This document shows positions 1 through 8,593 of a stretch of DNA of 64,000 bases, piece by piece (position 1 is the first letter of the stretch; the number at the start of each line of letters is the position of its first letter). A program made the translations under genes and the position numbers. The stretch lies in contig NZ_BMTF01000002.1 of assembly GCF_014649535.1 (NCBI RefSeq), positions 1-64,000 of the forward strand. The letters run 5' to 3'. The DNA comes from Streptomyces gelaticus. GTDB taxonomy: Bacteria; Actinomycetota; Actinomycetes; Streptomycetales; Streptomycetaceae. The notes under the pieces are model-generated. The model had not been told where the DNA came from, ran no database searches, and saw only the letters and a program-made list of their open reading frames with translations.

Positions 1-192
1 ACGCCCACGGGTACGACACCGACGGGTACGACACCGACGGGTACGACACCGACGGGTACGACGCCCACGGGTACGACGCCCACGGGTACGACACCGACGG
101 GTACGACACCGACGGGTACGACGCCCACGGGTACGACGCCCACGGGCCAGACGCCCACGGGTACGTCCACGGGTACGTCCACGGGTACGTCC
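1..192. repeat. 15-bp tandem repeat (minisatellite)
   Basis: Ten consecutive 15-bp units run from base 7 to 156 (consensus acgggtacgacaccg), followed by three 12-bp units of acgggtacgtcc to base 192. The array runs off the left edge of the window, so its full size is unknown. Units differ mainly by acaccg versus acgccc. That change is silent both in the plus-strand frame reading Thr-Gly-Thr-Thr-Pro and in the minus-strand frame reading Val-Pro-Val-Gly-Val, so the repeat is probably coding on one of the two strands. Confidence 0.9.
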
Positions 193-258
193 ACGATGCC
201 CACGACGACGACGGGCAGTGCGCCGACAACGGCCAGCACCATGCCGACGAACCTGTAG
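1..258 (+). CDS. C-terminal end of a Thr/Gly/Pro repeat protein (partial, uncertain)
   Basis: Frame 1 is open from the window edge to a TAG at 256-258. It encodes TGTTP pentapeptides, then TGTS tetrapeptides, then a Thr-rich tail ending in MPTNL. Low-complexity Thr/Pro tails of this kind occur in secreted or wall-spanning actinobacterial proteins. The competing reading is a minus-strand frame starting at ATG 240-242. It begins with a hydrophobic stretch (MVLAVVGALPVVVVGIV), continues as elastin-like VPVGV repeats, and also runs off the edge. Silent variation between repeat units does not separate the two. No function can be given. Confidence 0.35.
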   Translation, partial: TPTGTTPTGTTPTGTTPTGTTPTGTTPTGTTPTGTTPTGTTPTGTTPTGQTPTGTSTGTSTGTSTMPTTTTGSAPTTASTMPTNL

Positions 259-278
259 CCCGGCGAGCAACCAGATAC

Positions 279-903
279 ATGGCGAGAGCCGCTGCCCCGA
301 GGTATGGGGCAGCGGCCCTCGCTGCTGTTCGTGAGATCAAGTCGATCCCATTTCCGAGCTCTGGGGCCGGCTCGGTCGACCCCGCCTTACTAGAACTGTT
401 CTCTGACCTGATCCGGGAGGTGGTCCAGCGGCTATGCGCGGCAGGACAGTGGACGGACGGGGACCTTCCCGTCCTGGTCGTCGTGGATGCCGGTTACGAC
501 CTCACCCGTCTGGTCTTCCTGCTCCCCGACCTGCCCGTCGATCACTTGGGTCGGATGCGCTCGGACCGCGTTCTGTACTTCCCGCCACCGCCCCAGCCGC
601 CTGGCAAGCGCGGACGCAAGCCCAAACGCGGACCGGAATTCAAGTTCGAGGACGCCACCACTTGGCCCGCTCCGGCGATCACCACGGTCGCCGAAACCAC
701 CCGCTACGGGCTGGCCACCGCCAGTGCCTGGAGTCAGCTGCACCTGCTGCTGGTACGCCGCTCGGCGTGGGCCGACCACCCCGAGGGCGAACTACCGGTC
801 ATCGCAGGCGCAGTGGTCCACCTCCAGGCCCGGGGACCGGGACCCCAAGCCGGTCTGGCTGTGGTGGTCAAGCCTTCCGACGACTCCTCGCTGTACGCGG
901 TGA
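279..903 (+). pseudogene. Transposase remnant, frameshifted and truncated at both ends
   Basis: From about base 400 the frame starting at 279 encodes segments typical of a streptomycete DDE-type transposase: VVVDAGYDLTRLVF, LGRMRSDRVL, GRKPKRGPEF, TTWPAP and GELPVI. Near base 825 the similarity jumps to frame 1, which continues with GDRDPKPVWLWWS before a stop at 901-903. The original frame drifts on to 929 without recognisable sequence. The N-terminal third and the C-terminal part are absent, so the element cannot be active. No terminal inverted repeats were found. Family recognition is from memory of these motifs. Confidence 0.75.
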
Positions 904-1059
904 TGGTGCGCGCGCTGCGGGATTGCTGACCAGAAACGACGAAGCCCCCGCTGGGGTCCGGATCGCTCCTGGGCGGCGGCTGCGTGTTCGATCAGCGGCG
1001 CCAGCGCTCCTGGCCAGGGCCCTTGCGGATAGCCGTACGGTGGGGGGCTGCTGGGGGTA

Positions 1060-1087
1060 GACGTACCGCCGCAGGTGGCGGTACGTC
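1060..1087 (-). terminator. Intrinsic terminator of glnA
   Basis: A perfect 11-bp inverted repeat (gacgtaccgcc / ggcggtacgtc) with a 6-nt loop lies 17 bases beyond the glnA stop codon. It has no long U-tract, as is usual in Streptomyces. Confidence 0.7.
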
Positions 1088-1104
1088 CCGGTTCGCCCTG
1101 ATTG

Positions 1105-2514
1105 TTAGAGGTCGAAGTACAGCTCGAACTCGTGCGGGTGCGGGCGCAGCTGGATCGGGGCGATCTCGTTGGTGCGCTTGTAGTCGATCCAGGTCTCGAT
1201 CAGGTCCGAGGTGAAGACGCCACCGGCCTGGAGGTACTCGTTGTCCGCCTCCAGCGCGTCCAGGACGGCCGGGAGGGAGGTCGGGACCTGCTGGACGTTC
1301 GCGTGCTCCTCGGGAGCCAGCTCGTACAGGTCCTTGTCGATCGGCTCGGCGGGCTCGATCTTGTTCCTGATGCCGTCGAGGCCCGCCATCAGCAGCGCGG
1401 AGAAGGCCAGGTACGGGTTGGACGACGGGTCCGGGGCGCGGAACTCGACACGCTTGGCCTTCGGGTTGGAGCCCGTGATCGGGATGCGCATCGCGGCCGA
1501 GCGGTTGCGCTGCGAGTACACCATGTTGACCGGGGCCTCGAAGCCGGGGACCAGGCGGTGGTAGGAGTTCACCGTCGGGTTGGTGAACGCCAGCAGCGAC
1601 GGGGCGTGCTTGAGGATGCCGCCGATGTAGTAGCGGGCGAGGTCCGAGAGGCCCGCGTAGCCCTGCTCGTCGTAGAACAGCGGGTCGCCGCCGGCCCACA
1701 GGGACTGGTGGACGTGCATGCCCGAGCCGTTGTCGCCGAAGATCGGCTTCGGCATGAACGTCGCAGTCTTGCCGTTGCGCCAGGCGACGTTCTTCACGAT
1801 GTACTTGAAGAGCATCAGGTCGTCGGCCGCGGCGAGCAGCGTGTTGAACTTGTAGTTGATCTCGGCCTGGCCGGCAGTGCCGACCTCGTGGTGCTGGCGC
1901 TCGATCTGGAGGCCGCTGTTCTCCAGCTCCAGGGACATCTCGGCGCGCAGGTCGGCGAAGTGGTCGACCGGCGGGACCGGGAAGTAGCCGCCCTTGTAGC
2001 GGACCTTGTAGCCGCGGTTGTTCACCTCCGACCCGGTGTTCCAGGCGCCGGCCTCGGAGTCGATGTGGTAAAAGCTCTCGTTCGCCGACGTCTGGAAGCG
2101 GACGTTGTCGAAGACGTAGAACTCGGCCTCGGGGCCGAAGTACGCGGTGTCGGCGATGCCGGTGGAGGCCAGGTACGCCTCGGCCTTCTTGGCCACGTTC
2201 CGCGGGTCACGGCTGTACTGCTCGCCGGTGATCGGGTCGTGGATGAAGAAGTTGATGTTGAGGGTCTTGTCGCGGCGGAAGGGGTCGACACGGGCGGTCG
2301 ACAGGTCCGCGCGCAGCGCCATGTCGGACTCGTGGATGGCCTGGAAGCCGCGGATCGACGAGCCGTCGAAGGCAAGCTCGTCGGCCGGGTCGAAGGTCCC
2401 CGCCGGGACGGTGACGTGCTGCATCACACCGGGCAGGTCACAGAACCGGACATCGATGAACTTGACGTCATTGTCGGCGATGTACTTCTTCGCGTCGTCA
2501 GCGTTCTGGAACAT
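1105..2514 (-). CDS. glnA: Glutamine synthetase type I
   Basis: This gene makes glutamine from glutamate, ammonia and ATP, the main ammonium-assimilation step in the cytoplasm. The 469-residue protein begins [17 protein letters not shown] chose this start because AGGAGGAG lies just upstream; the frame stays open further but without SD support. Tyr397, within [10 protein letters not shown], sits at the adenylylation position of bacterial GSI-beta enzymes, so control by GlnE is expected. The length and the end (FELYFDL) are normal for the family. The gene stands alone, divergent from an RDD membrane protein, with a GlnR-type operator about 100 bp upstream and its own terminator. Confidence 0.97.
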   Translation of the reverse strand: MFQNADDAKKYIADNDVKFIDVRFCDLPGVMQHVTVPAGTFDPADELAFDGSSIRGFQAIHESDMALRADLSTARVDPFRRDKTLNINFFIHDPITGEQYSRDPRNVAKKAEAYLASTGIADTAYFGPEAEFYVFDNVRFQTSANESFYHIDSEAGAWNTGSEVNNRGYKVRYKGGYFPVPPVDHFADLRAEMSLELENSGLQIERQHHEVGTAGQAEINYKFNTLLAAADDLMLFKYIVKNVAWRNGKTATFMPKPIFGDNGSGMHVHQSLWAGGDPLFYDEQGYAGLSDLARYYIGGILKHAPSLLAFTNPTVNSYHRLVPGFEAPVNMVYSQRNRSAAMRIPITGSNPKAKRVEFRAPDPSSNPYLAFSALLMAGLDGIRNKIEPAEPIDKDLYELAPEEHANVQQVPTSLPAVLDALEADNEYLQAGGVFTSDLIETWIDYKRTNEIAPIQLRPHPHEFELYFDL

Positions 2515-2611
2515 CCGTCTCCTCCTACTCCCGGCCCGGGAGGGACGGGGTTGTGGCTCGTGGTGCGGCCGGTGCGGTGGCACACGCTGGACCCGACCAT
2601 AGGCAGACCGG

Positions 2612-2649
2612 ATTTCTCAAGCATGACCCATTTGTTTCGCAGAAGTTAA
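2612..2649 (-). promoter_or_regulatory. GlnR operator (two a/b box pairs) upstream of glnA
   Basis: Read on the minus strand, the sites are TTAAC-n6-GAAAC-n6-GTCAT-n6-GAAAT. They match the published Streptomyces GlnR pattern gTnAc-n6-GaAAc-n6 repeated twice, with exact 6-nt spacing throughout. The site lies about 98 bp upstream of the glnA start codon, so nitrogen-responsive control by the global regulator GlnR is inferred. GlnR itself is not in this window. Confidence 0.8.
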
Positions 2650-2767
2650 CCGAGCCGGGCGCGACGGGCACCCCGTGACCGGCTACGGGCCGTGTTCCGG
2701 CCGCTCCGGAGGCCTGGAGCGGCACCCGCCCGGCCGGACGGGAGGGCGGGCGCAGTACCGTGTTCGG

Positions 2768-3235
2768 GTGGACAACAGGCAAGCAATCGGATCGTGGCTC
2801 TCCGGGCCTCGCGCGGCCGCCGAGGAGATGGGGGTCGACTTCGGCTACCGGGGCAAGCGGCTCGGCCTCCCCGAGCAGGGGCCGGGTTCGGTCGCGCCGC
2901 TCGGCCGGAGGTTCGGCGCGATCTTCATCGACTGGGCCCTGTGCCTGCTGATCGCATACGGGCTGTTCGCTCGCGGTGACCAGCAGGCGGCCGGGAACTG
3001 GGCCGTCGGCATCTTCCTCGTACTGAGCCTGCTCACCGTCGGGACCATCGGCTGTACGCCGGGCAAGCGCATCCTGGGCCTTAGGGTCGTCGCCGAGAAC
3101 GGCGGCCGGCTGGCGTTCGGGCGGGTGGCCGTCCGGAGCGTGCTGCTGTGCCTGGTGATCCCGGCTCTGGTCTGGGACCGCGACGGCCGCGGCCTGCACG
3201 ACCGGCTGGCCCGCGCCGTCCAGGTCCGTGTCTAG
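2768..3235 (+). CDS. RDD family membrane protein
   Basis: A 155-residue integral membrane protein of the RDD family, starting at GTG with VDNRQAIGSWL. The RDD signature is visible: an Arg/Asp-containing first helix (LGRRFGAIFIDWALCLLIAYG), a second hydrophobic segment (VGIFLVLSLLTVGTIG), the TPGKRILGLRVV motif, and a third hydrophobic stretch (SVLLCLVIPALVW) ending in GLHDRLARAVQV. RDD proteins are poorly defined membrane proteins; some have been linked to ion exchange. The gene is divergent from glnA and convergent with the DUF4191 gene. No specific role can be assigned. Confidence 0.85.
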   Translation: MDNRQAIGSWLSGPRAAAEEMGVDFGYRGKRLGLPEQGPGSVAPLGRRFGAIFIDWALCLLIAYGLFARGDQQAAGNWAVGIFLVLSLLTVGTIGCTPGKRILGLRVVAENGGRLAFGRVAVRSVLLCLVIPALVWDRDGRGLHDRLARAVQVRV

Positions 3236-3281
3236 GACCGGGCGCGCACCCGAGGCAAAGAGGCGCAAAGAGGCAAGCAAA

Positions 3282-3320
3282 GAGGCGGGGCGCGAACCGG
3301 ATCGGTTCGCGCCCCGCCTC
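3282..3320. terminator. Bidirectional terminator between RDD and DUF4191 genes
   Basis: A perfect 17-bp stem (gaggcggggcgcgaacc and its complement) with a 5-nt loop lies between two convergent genes. It is preceded by three copies of aaagaggc at about 3257-3285, the last of which merges into the stem. Confidence 0.85.
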
Positions 3321-3355
3321 TTCGTACGTCCCATGCCGCTCACATGCGTCCGGCG

Positions 3356-4063
3356 TCAGCGCATCTTTCCGCCGCGCGGCATCCGCATGCCCTTCGGCAT
3401 GGGGCCCTTCGGCAGCGGCATGTTGCTCATCAGGTCGCCCATCGCGCGCAGCCGGTCGTTTGCGACCGTCACCTGCGGGCCGGTGAGGATGCGCGGCAGC
3501 TTCAGCATCTTGGTACGCAGCTTCCTGAGCGGCACCTGGCCCTCGTCGTTGCCGACGAGGAAGTCGTGCACCGGTACGTCGACCAGGATGCGCGCCATCT
3601 TCTTCTTCTCGGCCGCGAGCAGCAGCTTCACGCGGTTCGCGTTGCCCTCGCCGACCAGCACGATGCCCGCCTTGCCGACGGCGCGGTGGACGACGTCCTG
3701 GCTGCGGTTCATCGCGACCGCGGGCGTCGTGGTCCAGCCGCGGCCGACGCGGTCCAGCACCGCCGCCGCGGCGCCCGGCTGCCCCTCCATCTGCCCGAAG
3801 GCGGCACGCTCGGCACGCCGTCCGAAGACGATCGCCATCGCGAGGAGGGCCAGCACGAAGCCCAGGATGCCCAGGTAGACCGGGTGGTCGATCAGGAAGC
3901 CGACTCCGAGGAGGACACCGAAGGTGACGATTCCCACACCCGCGACGACAAGACCGACCTTCGGGTCGGACCGCTTGGCCATCTTGTAGGTCAGGGCGAT
4001 CTGCTTGAGCCGCCCCGCGTTCTCGGCGCTGTCCGCGCCTTCAGTTTTTGCCTTCCTCGCCAT
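3356..4063 (-). CDS. DUF4191 membrane protein
   Basis: A 235-residue protein beginning MARKAKTEGADS. It has a charged N-terminus, then two adjacent membrane helices (about residues 38-85: VGLVVAGVGIVTFGVLLGVG and YLGILGFVLALLAMAIVFG), then a long soluble region containing GRGWTTTPAVAMNRSQDVVHRAVGKAGIVLV and a basic Met/Pro/Gly-rich tail (MPKGMRMPRGGKMR). This is the conserved actinobacterial DUF4191 protein that habitually lies beside lipA and glnA. The conserved soluble domain probably faces the cytoplasm. Its function is unknown. No clear Shine-Dalgarno sequence precedes the ATG. Confidence 0.85.
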   Translation of the reverse strand: MARKAKTEGADSAENAGRLKQIALTYKMAKRSDPKVGLVVAGVGIVTFGVLLGVGFLIDHPVYLGILGFVLALLAMAIVFGRRAERAAFGQMEGQPGAAAAVLDRVGRGWTTTPAVAMNRSQDVVHRAVGKAGIVLVGEGNANRVKLLLAAEKKKMARILVDVPVHDFLVGNDEGQVPLRKLRTKMLKLPRILTGPQVTVANDRLRAMGDLMSNMPLPKGPMPKGMRMPRGGKMR

Positions 4064-4082
4064 GTACGGAAGTTTACGTGGC

Positions 4083-4283
4083 CTAGGAACGGTGGTCGGC
4101 CGCGGCCTCCAGTACGTGCTCGGCCTCGACCCTGTCCTTGGCCCGGCGCCGGTCCTCCAGGACGGCGGTCCAGGCGTTGCGGCGAGCGGTGCGCTGGCCG
4201 CCGGCCAGGACCAGTGACTCGACGGCACGGAGAGCATCGGTGACGGAAGGGATGGCGGTGGCGCGTACCGGCACGGCCTGCAT
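4083..4283 (-). CDS. Small conserved hypothetical protein
   Basis: A 66-residue protein, basic in its middle (RTARRNAWTAVLEDRRRAKDRVEAE), predicted largely helical and soluble. The start is supported by GAGGAG about 10 bases upstream. It lies 19 bp from the DUF4191 start on the same strand and is probably co-transcribed with it. I recall small proteins of this kind at this place in other streptomycetes, but no family or function is known to me. Confidence 0.6.
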   Translation of the reverse strand: MQAVPVRATAIPSVTDALRAVESLVLAGGQRTARRNAWTAVLEDRRRAKDRVEAEHVLEAAADHRS

Positions 4284-4537
4284 CGTGGAAATCTCCTCGG
4301 AGCGGATGTGCGGACTGAGTTGCGTGGACTCAGTTGCCCGGGCCGAACTGCCCGGGACTGCGTTGCGCGAAGCGGGTGGCGTGCGCTGGGGTGCGGGAAA
4401 CGGGGCGGCAGCAAGGCCGGAGGGCCGCTGCCGGCCACCGCGCCGCGTGCACCCAGCTTCACTGCCCGGTGTTACCAGCGCATGACCGGTCGGTCAAACA
4501 CCAATGAAACCCTGATACGGCCGCCGCGCACGCCGAA
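4284..4537. other. Intergenic region with a TetR-like palindrome
   Basis: This is most of the 341-bp gap between lipA and the small upstream gene. It holds the probable promoter for the 4283-to-3356 transcription unit and the palindrome at 4483-4496. I see no gene in it. Confidence 0.6.
4483..4496. promoter_or_regulatory. Candidate TetR-family operator
   Basis: The sequence tgaccggtcggtca is an inverted repeat (TGACC / GGTCA around 4 bases) of the form bound by many TetR-family repressors (core ACCGNTCGGT). It lies about 200 bp upstream of the small gene and downstream of lipA. Which regulator would bind is unknown. Confidence 0.4.
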
Positions 4538-4581
4538 GCGGCCCATACGCGCCCCCGACCTGCGGGGAGCGTACGGGCCGC
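4538..4581 (-). terminator. Probable terminator of lipA
   Basis: An 18-bp stem (4538-4555 with 4564-4581, one mismatch and one wobble pair) with an 8-nt loop lies about 45 bases beyond the lipA stop. Confidence 0.6.
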
Positions 4582-4624
4582 GGCGAAACGGTCATTACCG
4601 GGCGGTAGTCTCTTGTGCCCGAAT

Positions 4625-5584
4625 TCACACGGCGGGCGCGGCGGCGCCGCGACGCTCGATCGCCTGCTGGAAGAGACGTCCCGCACGGTACGAGGAACGG
4701 ACCAGCGGCCCGGACATCACGCCGGAGTAGCCGATCTCGTCGGCCTCCTCCTTCAGCTCCACGAACTCCTGCGGCTTCACCCAGCGCTCGACCGGGTGGT
4801 GGCGCACGGACGGGCGCAGGTACTGCGTGATCGTGATGAGCTCGCAACCCGCGTCGTACAGGTCCTGGAGCGCCTCGCTGACCTCTTCGCGGGTCTCGCC
4901 CATGCCGAGGATCAGGTTGGACTTGGTCACCAGGCCGGCTTCGCGGGCCCGCGTGATGACCTCCAGGGAGCGCTCGTAACGGAAGCCGGGGCGGATCCGC
5001 TTGAAGATCCGCGGCACCGTCTCGACGTTGTGCGCGAGCACCTCGGGGCGCGAGGAGAAGACCTCGGCGAGCTGCTCGGGCTCCGCGTTGAAGTCGGGGA
5101 TCAGCAGCTCGACCTTGGTGCGGCCGGCCTCCCGCTCCGCGGTCAGCGCGTGGATCTGGCGCACGGTCTCCGCGTACAGCCAGGCGCCGCCGTCCTCCAG
5201 GTCGTCGCGCGCGACGCCGGTGATGGTGGCGTAGTTCAGGTCCATCGTGACGACGGACTCCCCGACGCGGCGGGGCTCGTCCCGGTCCAGCGCCTGCGGC
5301 TTGCCCGTGTCGATCTGGCAGAAGTCACAGCGCCGGGTGCACTGGTCACCACCGATGAGGAAGGTGGCCTCGCGGTCCTCCCAGCATTCGAAGATGTTGG
5401 GGCAACCGGCCTCCTGGCACACCGTGTGCAGACCCTCGCTCTTCACGAGTTTCTGCAGCTGGTTGTACTCGGGGCCCATCTTCGCCCGGGTCTTGATCCA
5501 CTCGGGCTTGCGCTCGATGGGGGTCTGGCTGTTCCGGACCTCCAGGCGCAGCATCTTGCGCCCGTCGGGTGCGACAGCGGACAC
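4625..5584 (-). CDS. lipA: Lipoyl synthase
   Basis: A radical-SAM enzyme that inserts two sulfurs into protein-bound octanoyl groups, completing the lipoyl cofactor of E2 subunits and of the glycine-cleavage H protein. In the 319-residue product (GTG start, [10 protein letters not shown]) the auxiliary cluster cysteines are C56, C61 and C67 ([12 protein letters not shown]), and the radical-SAM CxxxCxxC is C82, C86 and C89 (CTRRCDFC). I chose this start because AAGGGGAG lies 7 bases upstream and homologues begin here; the frame is open 16 codons further up. It follows lipB on the same strand after 132 bp. Its substrate, the E2 gene, is at 18.6-20.4 kb. Confidence 0.97.
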   Translation of the reverse strand: MSAVAPDGRKMLRLEVRNSQTPIERKPEWIKTRAKMGPEYNQLQKLVKSEGLHTVCQEAGCPNIFECWEDREATFLIGGDQCTRRCDFCQIDTGKPQALDRDEPRRVGESVVTMDLNYATITGVARDDLEDGGAWLYAETVRQIHALTAEREAGRTKVELLIPDFNAEPEQLAEVFSSRPEVLAHNVETVPRIFKRIRPGFRYERSLEVITRAREAGLVTKSNLILGMGETREEVSEALQDLYDAGCELITITQYLRPSVRHHPVERWVKPQEFVELKEEADEIGYSGVMSGPLVRSSYRAGRLFQQAIERRGAAAPAV

Positions 5585-5716
5585 TCCGGCACTCCCCTTT
5601 GCTTTCACTGCATTGGATTCTTCGGCGGACACCAGGGTACGCCCGTGGTTCAGACGGCTTTACGAGTGGCCAACCTGTGGCCGGCAGGGCCTATTCCCTC
5701 AGGAGTGCTCCGAGCG

Positions 5717-6529
5717 TCACGCCGTGGCCACGGCATCGTCCGTGCGCGCGATGGTGCGCGGGGCGAGCTCGGCGTTCTCCAGGACGTCCCCGAGGTGCTT
5801 CTCGACGACCGGGAGCACGTCCGCGATGGTGATGTCGCGGCCGAGCTCGTAGGCCAGCGAGGTGACGCCCGCGTCCCGGATGCCGCACGGCACGATCCGG
5901 TCGAACCAGGTGTTGTCCGGGTTCACGTTGAAGGAGAAGCCGTGCATGGTCACGCCCTTGGCCACCCGGATGCCGATCGCCGCCAGCTTGCGGTCCTCGC
6001 GGCGCTGGCCGGCGTTGGACGGGGCGTACTCGGGGCCGTTCAGCCGGGCGTCGAACTCCTCGTCGTGCAGCCGCGGGTCGAAGTCCAGGGAGAGCCCGCC
6101 GACCGCCGGGCGCTTCTCGACCGGGTCGCCCAGGACCCAGACGCCGCTGCGGCCCTCGACCCGGGTGGTCTCCACGCCGAACTCGGCGGCGGTACGGATC
6201 AGCGCTTCCTCCAGCCGGCGCACATGCGCGACGACGTCCACCGGGCGGGGCAGCTTCTGGATCGGGTAGCCGACCAGCTGCCCGGGGCCGTGCCAGGTGA
6301 TCTTGCCGCCGCGGTCCACGTCGATGACGGGGGTGCCGTCCAGGGGGCGTTCGCTGTCGGTCGTACGCCGCCCGGCCGTGTAGACGGGCGGGTGTTCCAA
6401 CAGCAGACAGGTGTCCGGGACGGTGTCCTCGAATCTGGCCGCGTGCACCTCGCGCTGCTTCTGCCAGGCCTCCTGGTAGTCGACGGCTTCCTCGCCGAAT
6501 CCCAGCCGGACGAACCGAAGCTCAGCCAC
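5717..6529 (-). CDS. lipB: Octanoyl-(ACP):protein N-octanoyltransferase
   Basis: Transfers octanoate from acyl carrier protein to the lipoyl domains that LipA then sulfurates. The 270-residue protein (GTG start, [11 protein letters not shown]) carries the family blocks [22 protein letters not shown], the catalytic lysine in KLAAIGIRV and the catalytic cysteine in [21 protein letters not shown] upstream supports the start. It is longer than E. coli LipB (213 residues) because of an insert around [19 protein letters not shown] and a longer C-terminus. It precedes lipA and probably forms one transcription unit with it. Confidence 0.96.
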   Translation of the reverse strand: MAELRFVRLGFGEEAVDYQEAWQKQREVHAARFEDTVPDTCLLLEHPPVYTAGRRTTDSERPLDGTPVIDVDRGGKITWHGPGQLVGYPIQKLPRPVDVVAHVRRLEEALIRTAAEFGVETTRVEGRSGVWVLGDPVEKRPAVGGLSLDFDPRLHDEEFDARLNGPEYAPSNAGQRREDRKLAAIGIRVAKGVTMHGFSFNVNPDNTWFDRIVPCGIRDAGVTSLAYELGRDITIADVLPVVEKHLGDVLENAELAPRTIARTDDAVATA

Positions 6530-6793
6530 GACAGATGCCTTCCTACTCGCGGTGCCGGAAGCCGGGGGGCGCCCGGAGCCGCGTCACCATGCACTGAATC
6601 AAGCCCCTGGCCACTGTACGACCGGCCCCCGGGCGGCGGCCCGGCAGGTCTTCCCGTCAGCGCCAACCTCAATCCTCACACGATCGGATGAAAGTGAAGC
6701 GAAGGTGGCTGTGACCGCTGCGGAGGCCGCTAAATTCGCGCCGTTCCATAAGGGCTGGCCGACCAGCCCCGAAGGCAGGAGACCGTACAGCTG

Positions 6794-8527
6794 ATGTCGG
6801 AACGACCTCCGCAGCGCACCCCCAACCGCCGACTCGCCTCGCTCATCACGGAGGCCGGCTTCTCCAACGCCGGCCTCGCCCGCAGGGTGGACCAACTCGG
6901 CCTCGAACATGGCCTGGACCTCCGGTACGACAAGACTTCCGTGACCCGCTGGCTGCGCGGTCAGCAGCCCCGCGGCACCACACCCGCGTTGATCGCCGAG
7001 GTTTTCACCCGGCGGCTCGGGCGCCGCCTCTCCGCACAGGACCTGGGCCTCGACGCGTGCGCCCCGGTGTACGCGGGCCTGGAGTTCGCCGCCACGCCCG
7101 CGGAGGCGATCGACATCGTCAGCGGGCTGTGGCGAAAGGACTCGGGCAGCCACGCGGAACTGCGCAAGATCGCATTCACCCCGGCCGGACTCGTCGTTCC
7201 CAGCAGGGACTGGCTGATCGGGCGGGCCGACGAGTGGGTGGGCCGGGGGAGCGACGCCGCGCCCCCGGGGCACGGCGGCGCCGGTGGCGCCCCCGGGGCC
7301 GGCGGGATCAACAGGTCCGTCGGGGCCGGCGGGACCACCAGAGCCGCGGCAGTCGCCGAAGCCGGCGGCTCCGTGCGGCCCGGTGGCCCCGGCGGTGCGC
7401 GCGGAGCGCCCGGAGCGCCCGGAGCGCACGGCTCGTACGGGGCGTACGGCGGTACGGCGGCGCCCGGTGCCGGTGGCCGCGTCGGGGCCCGTGGCCCCGT
7501 ACCCTCCCGGCCCTCCGGACCCTCCACGCCTCCCGGCTCGCCCGTACCCCCGCCGGCCTCGGGCGCGGGGCTGCCGGGCGCCCCCGGCGTGCCCCGGCAG
7601 CGGCAGTCCGACCGCGTTCCCGGCCAGCGGGTCAGCGGCGGCGACGTCGCGGCTCTTCGCTCGGTCGGCGAGCTCTTCCGCACCCTCGACAACGCCTACG
7701 GCGGCGGCCACGCCCGCCAGGCCCTCGTCCGGTACCTGGAGCACGAGACGGAACCCATGCTCCGCGGGACGTACGGGGAGGCCACCGGGCGCCGGCTCTT
7801 CTCCGCCGCAGCCGACCTGACCCGGCTGGCGGGCTGGACCTCGTACGACATCGCGGCCCACGGACTGGCCCAGCGGTACTTCGTCCAGGCGCTGCGGCTC
7901 GCCCAGGCCGCCGGGGACCGTGCCTACGGCAGCTACGTCCTGATCACCATGAGCCGGCAGGCGGTCTACCTCGGCCACGGCAGGGAAGCCGTACAGCTGG
8001 CCCGGGTGGCCCAGCAGGGCATCGGCTCCTCGGCGCCGCCAGTCGTCCAGGCACTGCTGCACGCCGTCGAGGCACGCGGCCACGGGGTGCTCGGCGAGGC
8101 CAGGCACTGCACCACCTCGCTGGCGCGGGCCGAACGCGCGCTGGAGATCGCCCGGCACGGGGACGAGGTGCCGCACTGGGCGCGGTACTTCGACGAGGCC
8201 CAGCTCGCCGACGAGTTCGGGCACTGCCACCGGGACCTCCAGCAGTACCGCACCGCAGCGCAGTACGCGGAGCGCTCCCTCCAGCTGCGCTCCCCGGCGT
8301 ACGCCCGCAGCCGGCTGTTCTGCCGGGTGGTACTGGCCTCCGCCCGGCTCGGGCTCGGCGAGCTCGACCAGGCGTGCGCGCTCGGCGCGGAGGCCGCCCA
8401 GCAGGCCTCGGAGATGCGGTCGGTGCGGGCGACGGAGTACGTACGGGACTTCGAGCGGCGGCTGGAGCCGTACCGGGATGCCGCTGCGGTACGCGGCTAC
8501 CGCGAACGGGTCGCCGCGCTGGGGTGA
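6794..8527 (+). CDS. NsdA-like HTH/TPR regulator
   Basis: A 577-residue probable transcriptional regulator. Residues 10-60 form a helix-turn-helix region (FSNAGLARRVDQLG... SVTRWLRGQQP). Residues from about 290 onward are helical and TPR-like (AQRYFVQALRLAQAAGD, ARAERALEIARHGDE, QYRTAAQYAERSL). The architecture resembles the streptomycete NsdA/NsdB family of antibiotic-production regulators; that is a family-level resemblance, not an identification. Between the two parts, about residues 155-270 are a Gly/Ala/Pro-rich collagen-like linker (GGARGAPGAPGAHGSYG). AGGAGA precedes the ATG. The gene is divergent from lipB and ends in its own terminator. Confidence 0.75.
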   Translation: MSERPPQRTPNRRLASLITEAGFSNAGLARRVDQLGLEHGLDLRYDKTSVTRWLRGQQPRGTTPALIAEVFTRRLGRRLSAQDLGLDACAPVYAGLEFAATPAEAIDIVSGLWRKDSGSHAELRKIAFTPAGLVVPSRDWLIGRADEWVGRGSDAAPPGHGGAGGAPGAGGINRSVGAGGTTRAAAVAEAGGSVRPGGPGGARGAPGAPGAHGSYGAYGGTAAPGAGGRVGARGPVPSRPSGPSTPPGSPVPPPASGAGLPGAPGVPRQRQSDRVPGQRVSGGDVAALRSVGELFRTLDNAYGGGHARQALVRYLEHETEPMLRGTYGEATGRRLFSAAADLTRLAGWTSYDIAAHGLAQRYFVQALRLAQAAGDRAYGSYVLITMSRQAVYLGHGREAVQLARVAQQGIGSSAPPVVQALLHAVEARGHGVLGEARHCTTSLARAERALEIARHGDEVPHWARYFDEAQLADEFGHCHRDLQQYRTAAQYAERSLQLRSPAYARSRLFCRVVLASARLGLGELDQACALGAEAAQQASEMRSVRATEYVRDFERRLEPYRDAAAVRGYRERVAALG

Positions 8528-8556
8528 GCCCGAGGCGGCCACCGGCCGCCTCGGGC
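8528..8556 (+). terminator. Terminator directly after the TPR regulator
   Basis: A perfect 13-bp stem (gcccgaggcggcc) with a 3-nt loop starts at the base after the stop codon. The convergent oxidoreductase ends 38 bases away and may use it too. Confidence 0.8.
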
Positions 8557-8593
8557 CTCGCGCCCGGGCGTCGTGGAGAGGCCCTGGACGGCC

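Noticed and set aside
1..258. CRISPR array
   Set aside because: The units are contiguous 15-mers with no unique spacers.
904..1059. RNA gene or small ORF between the transposase relic and glnA
   Set aside because: No tRNA-like fold, RBS-linked frame or conserved motif was seen; only the glnA terminator follows.
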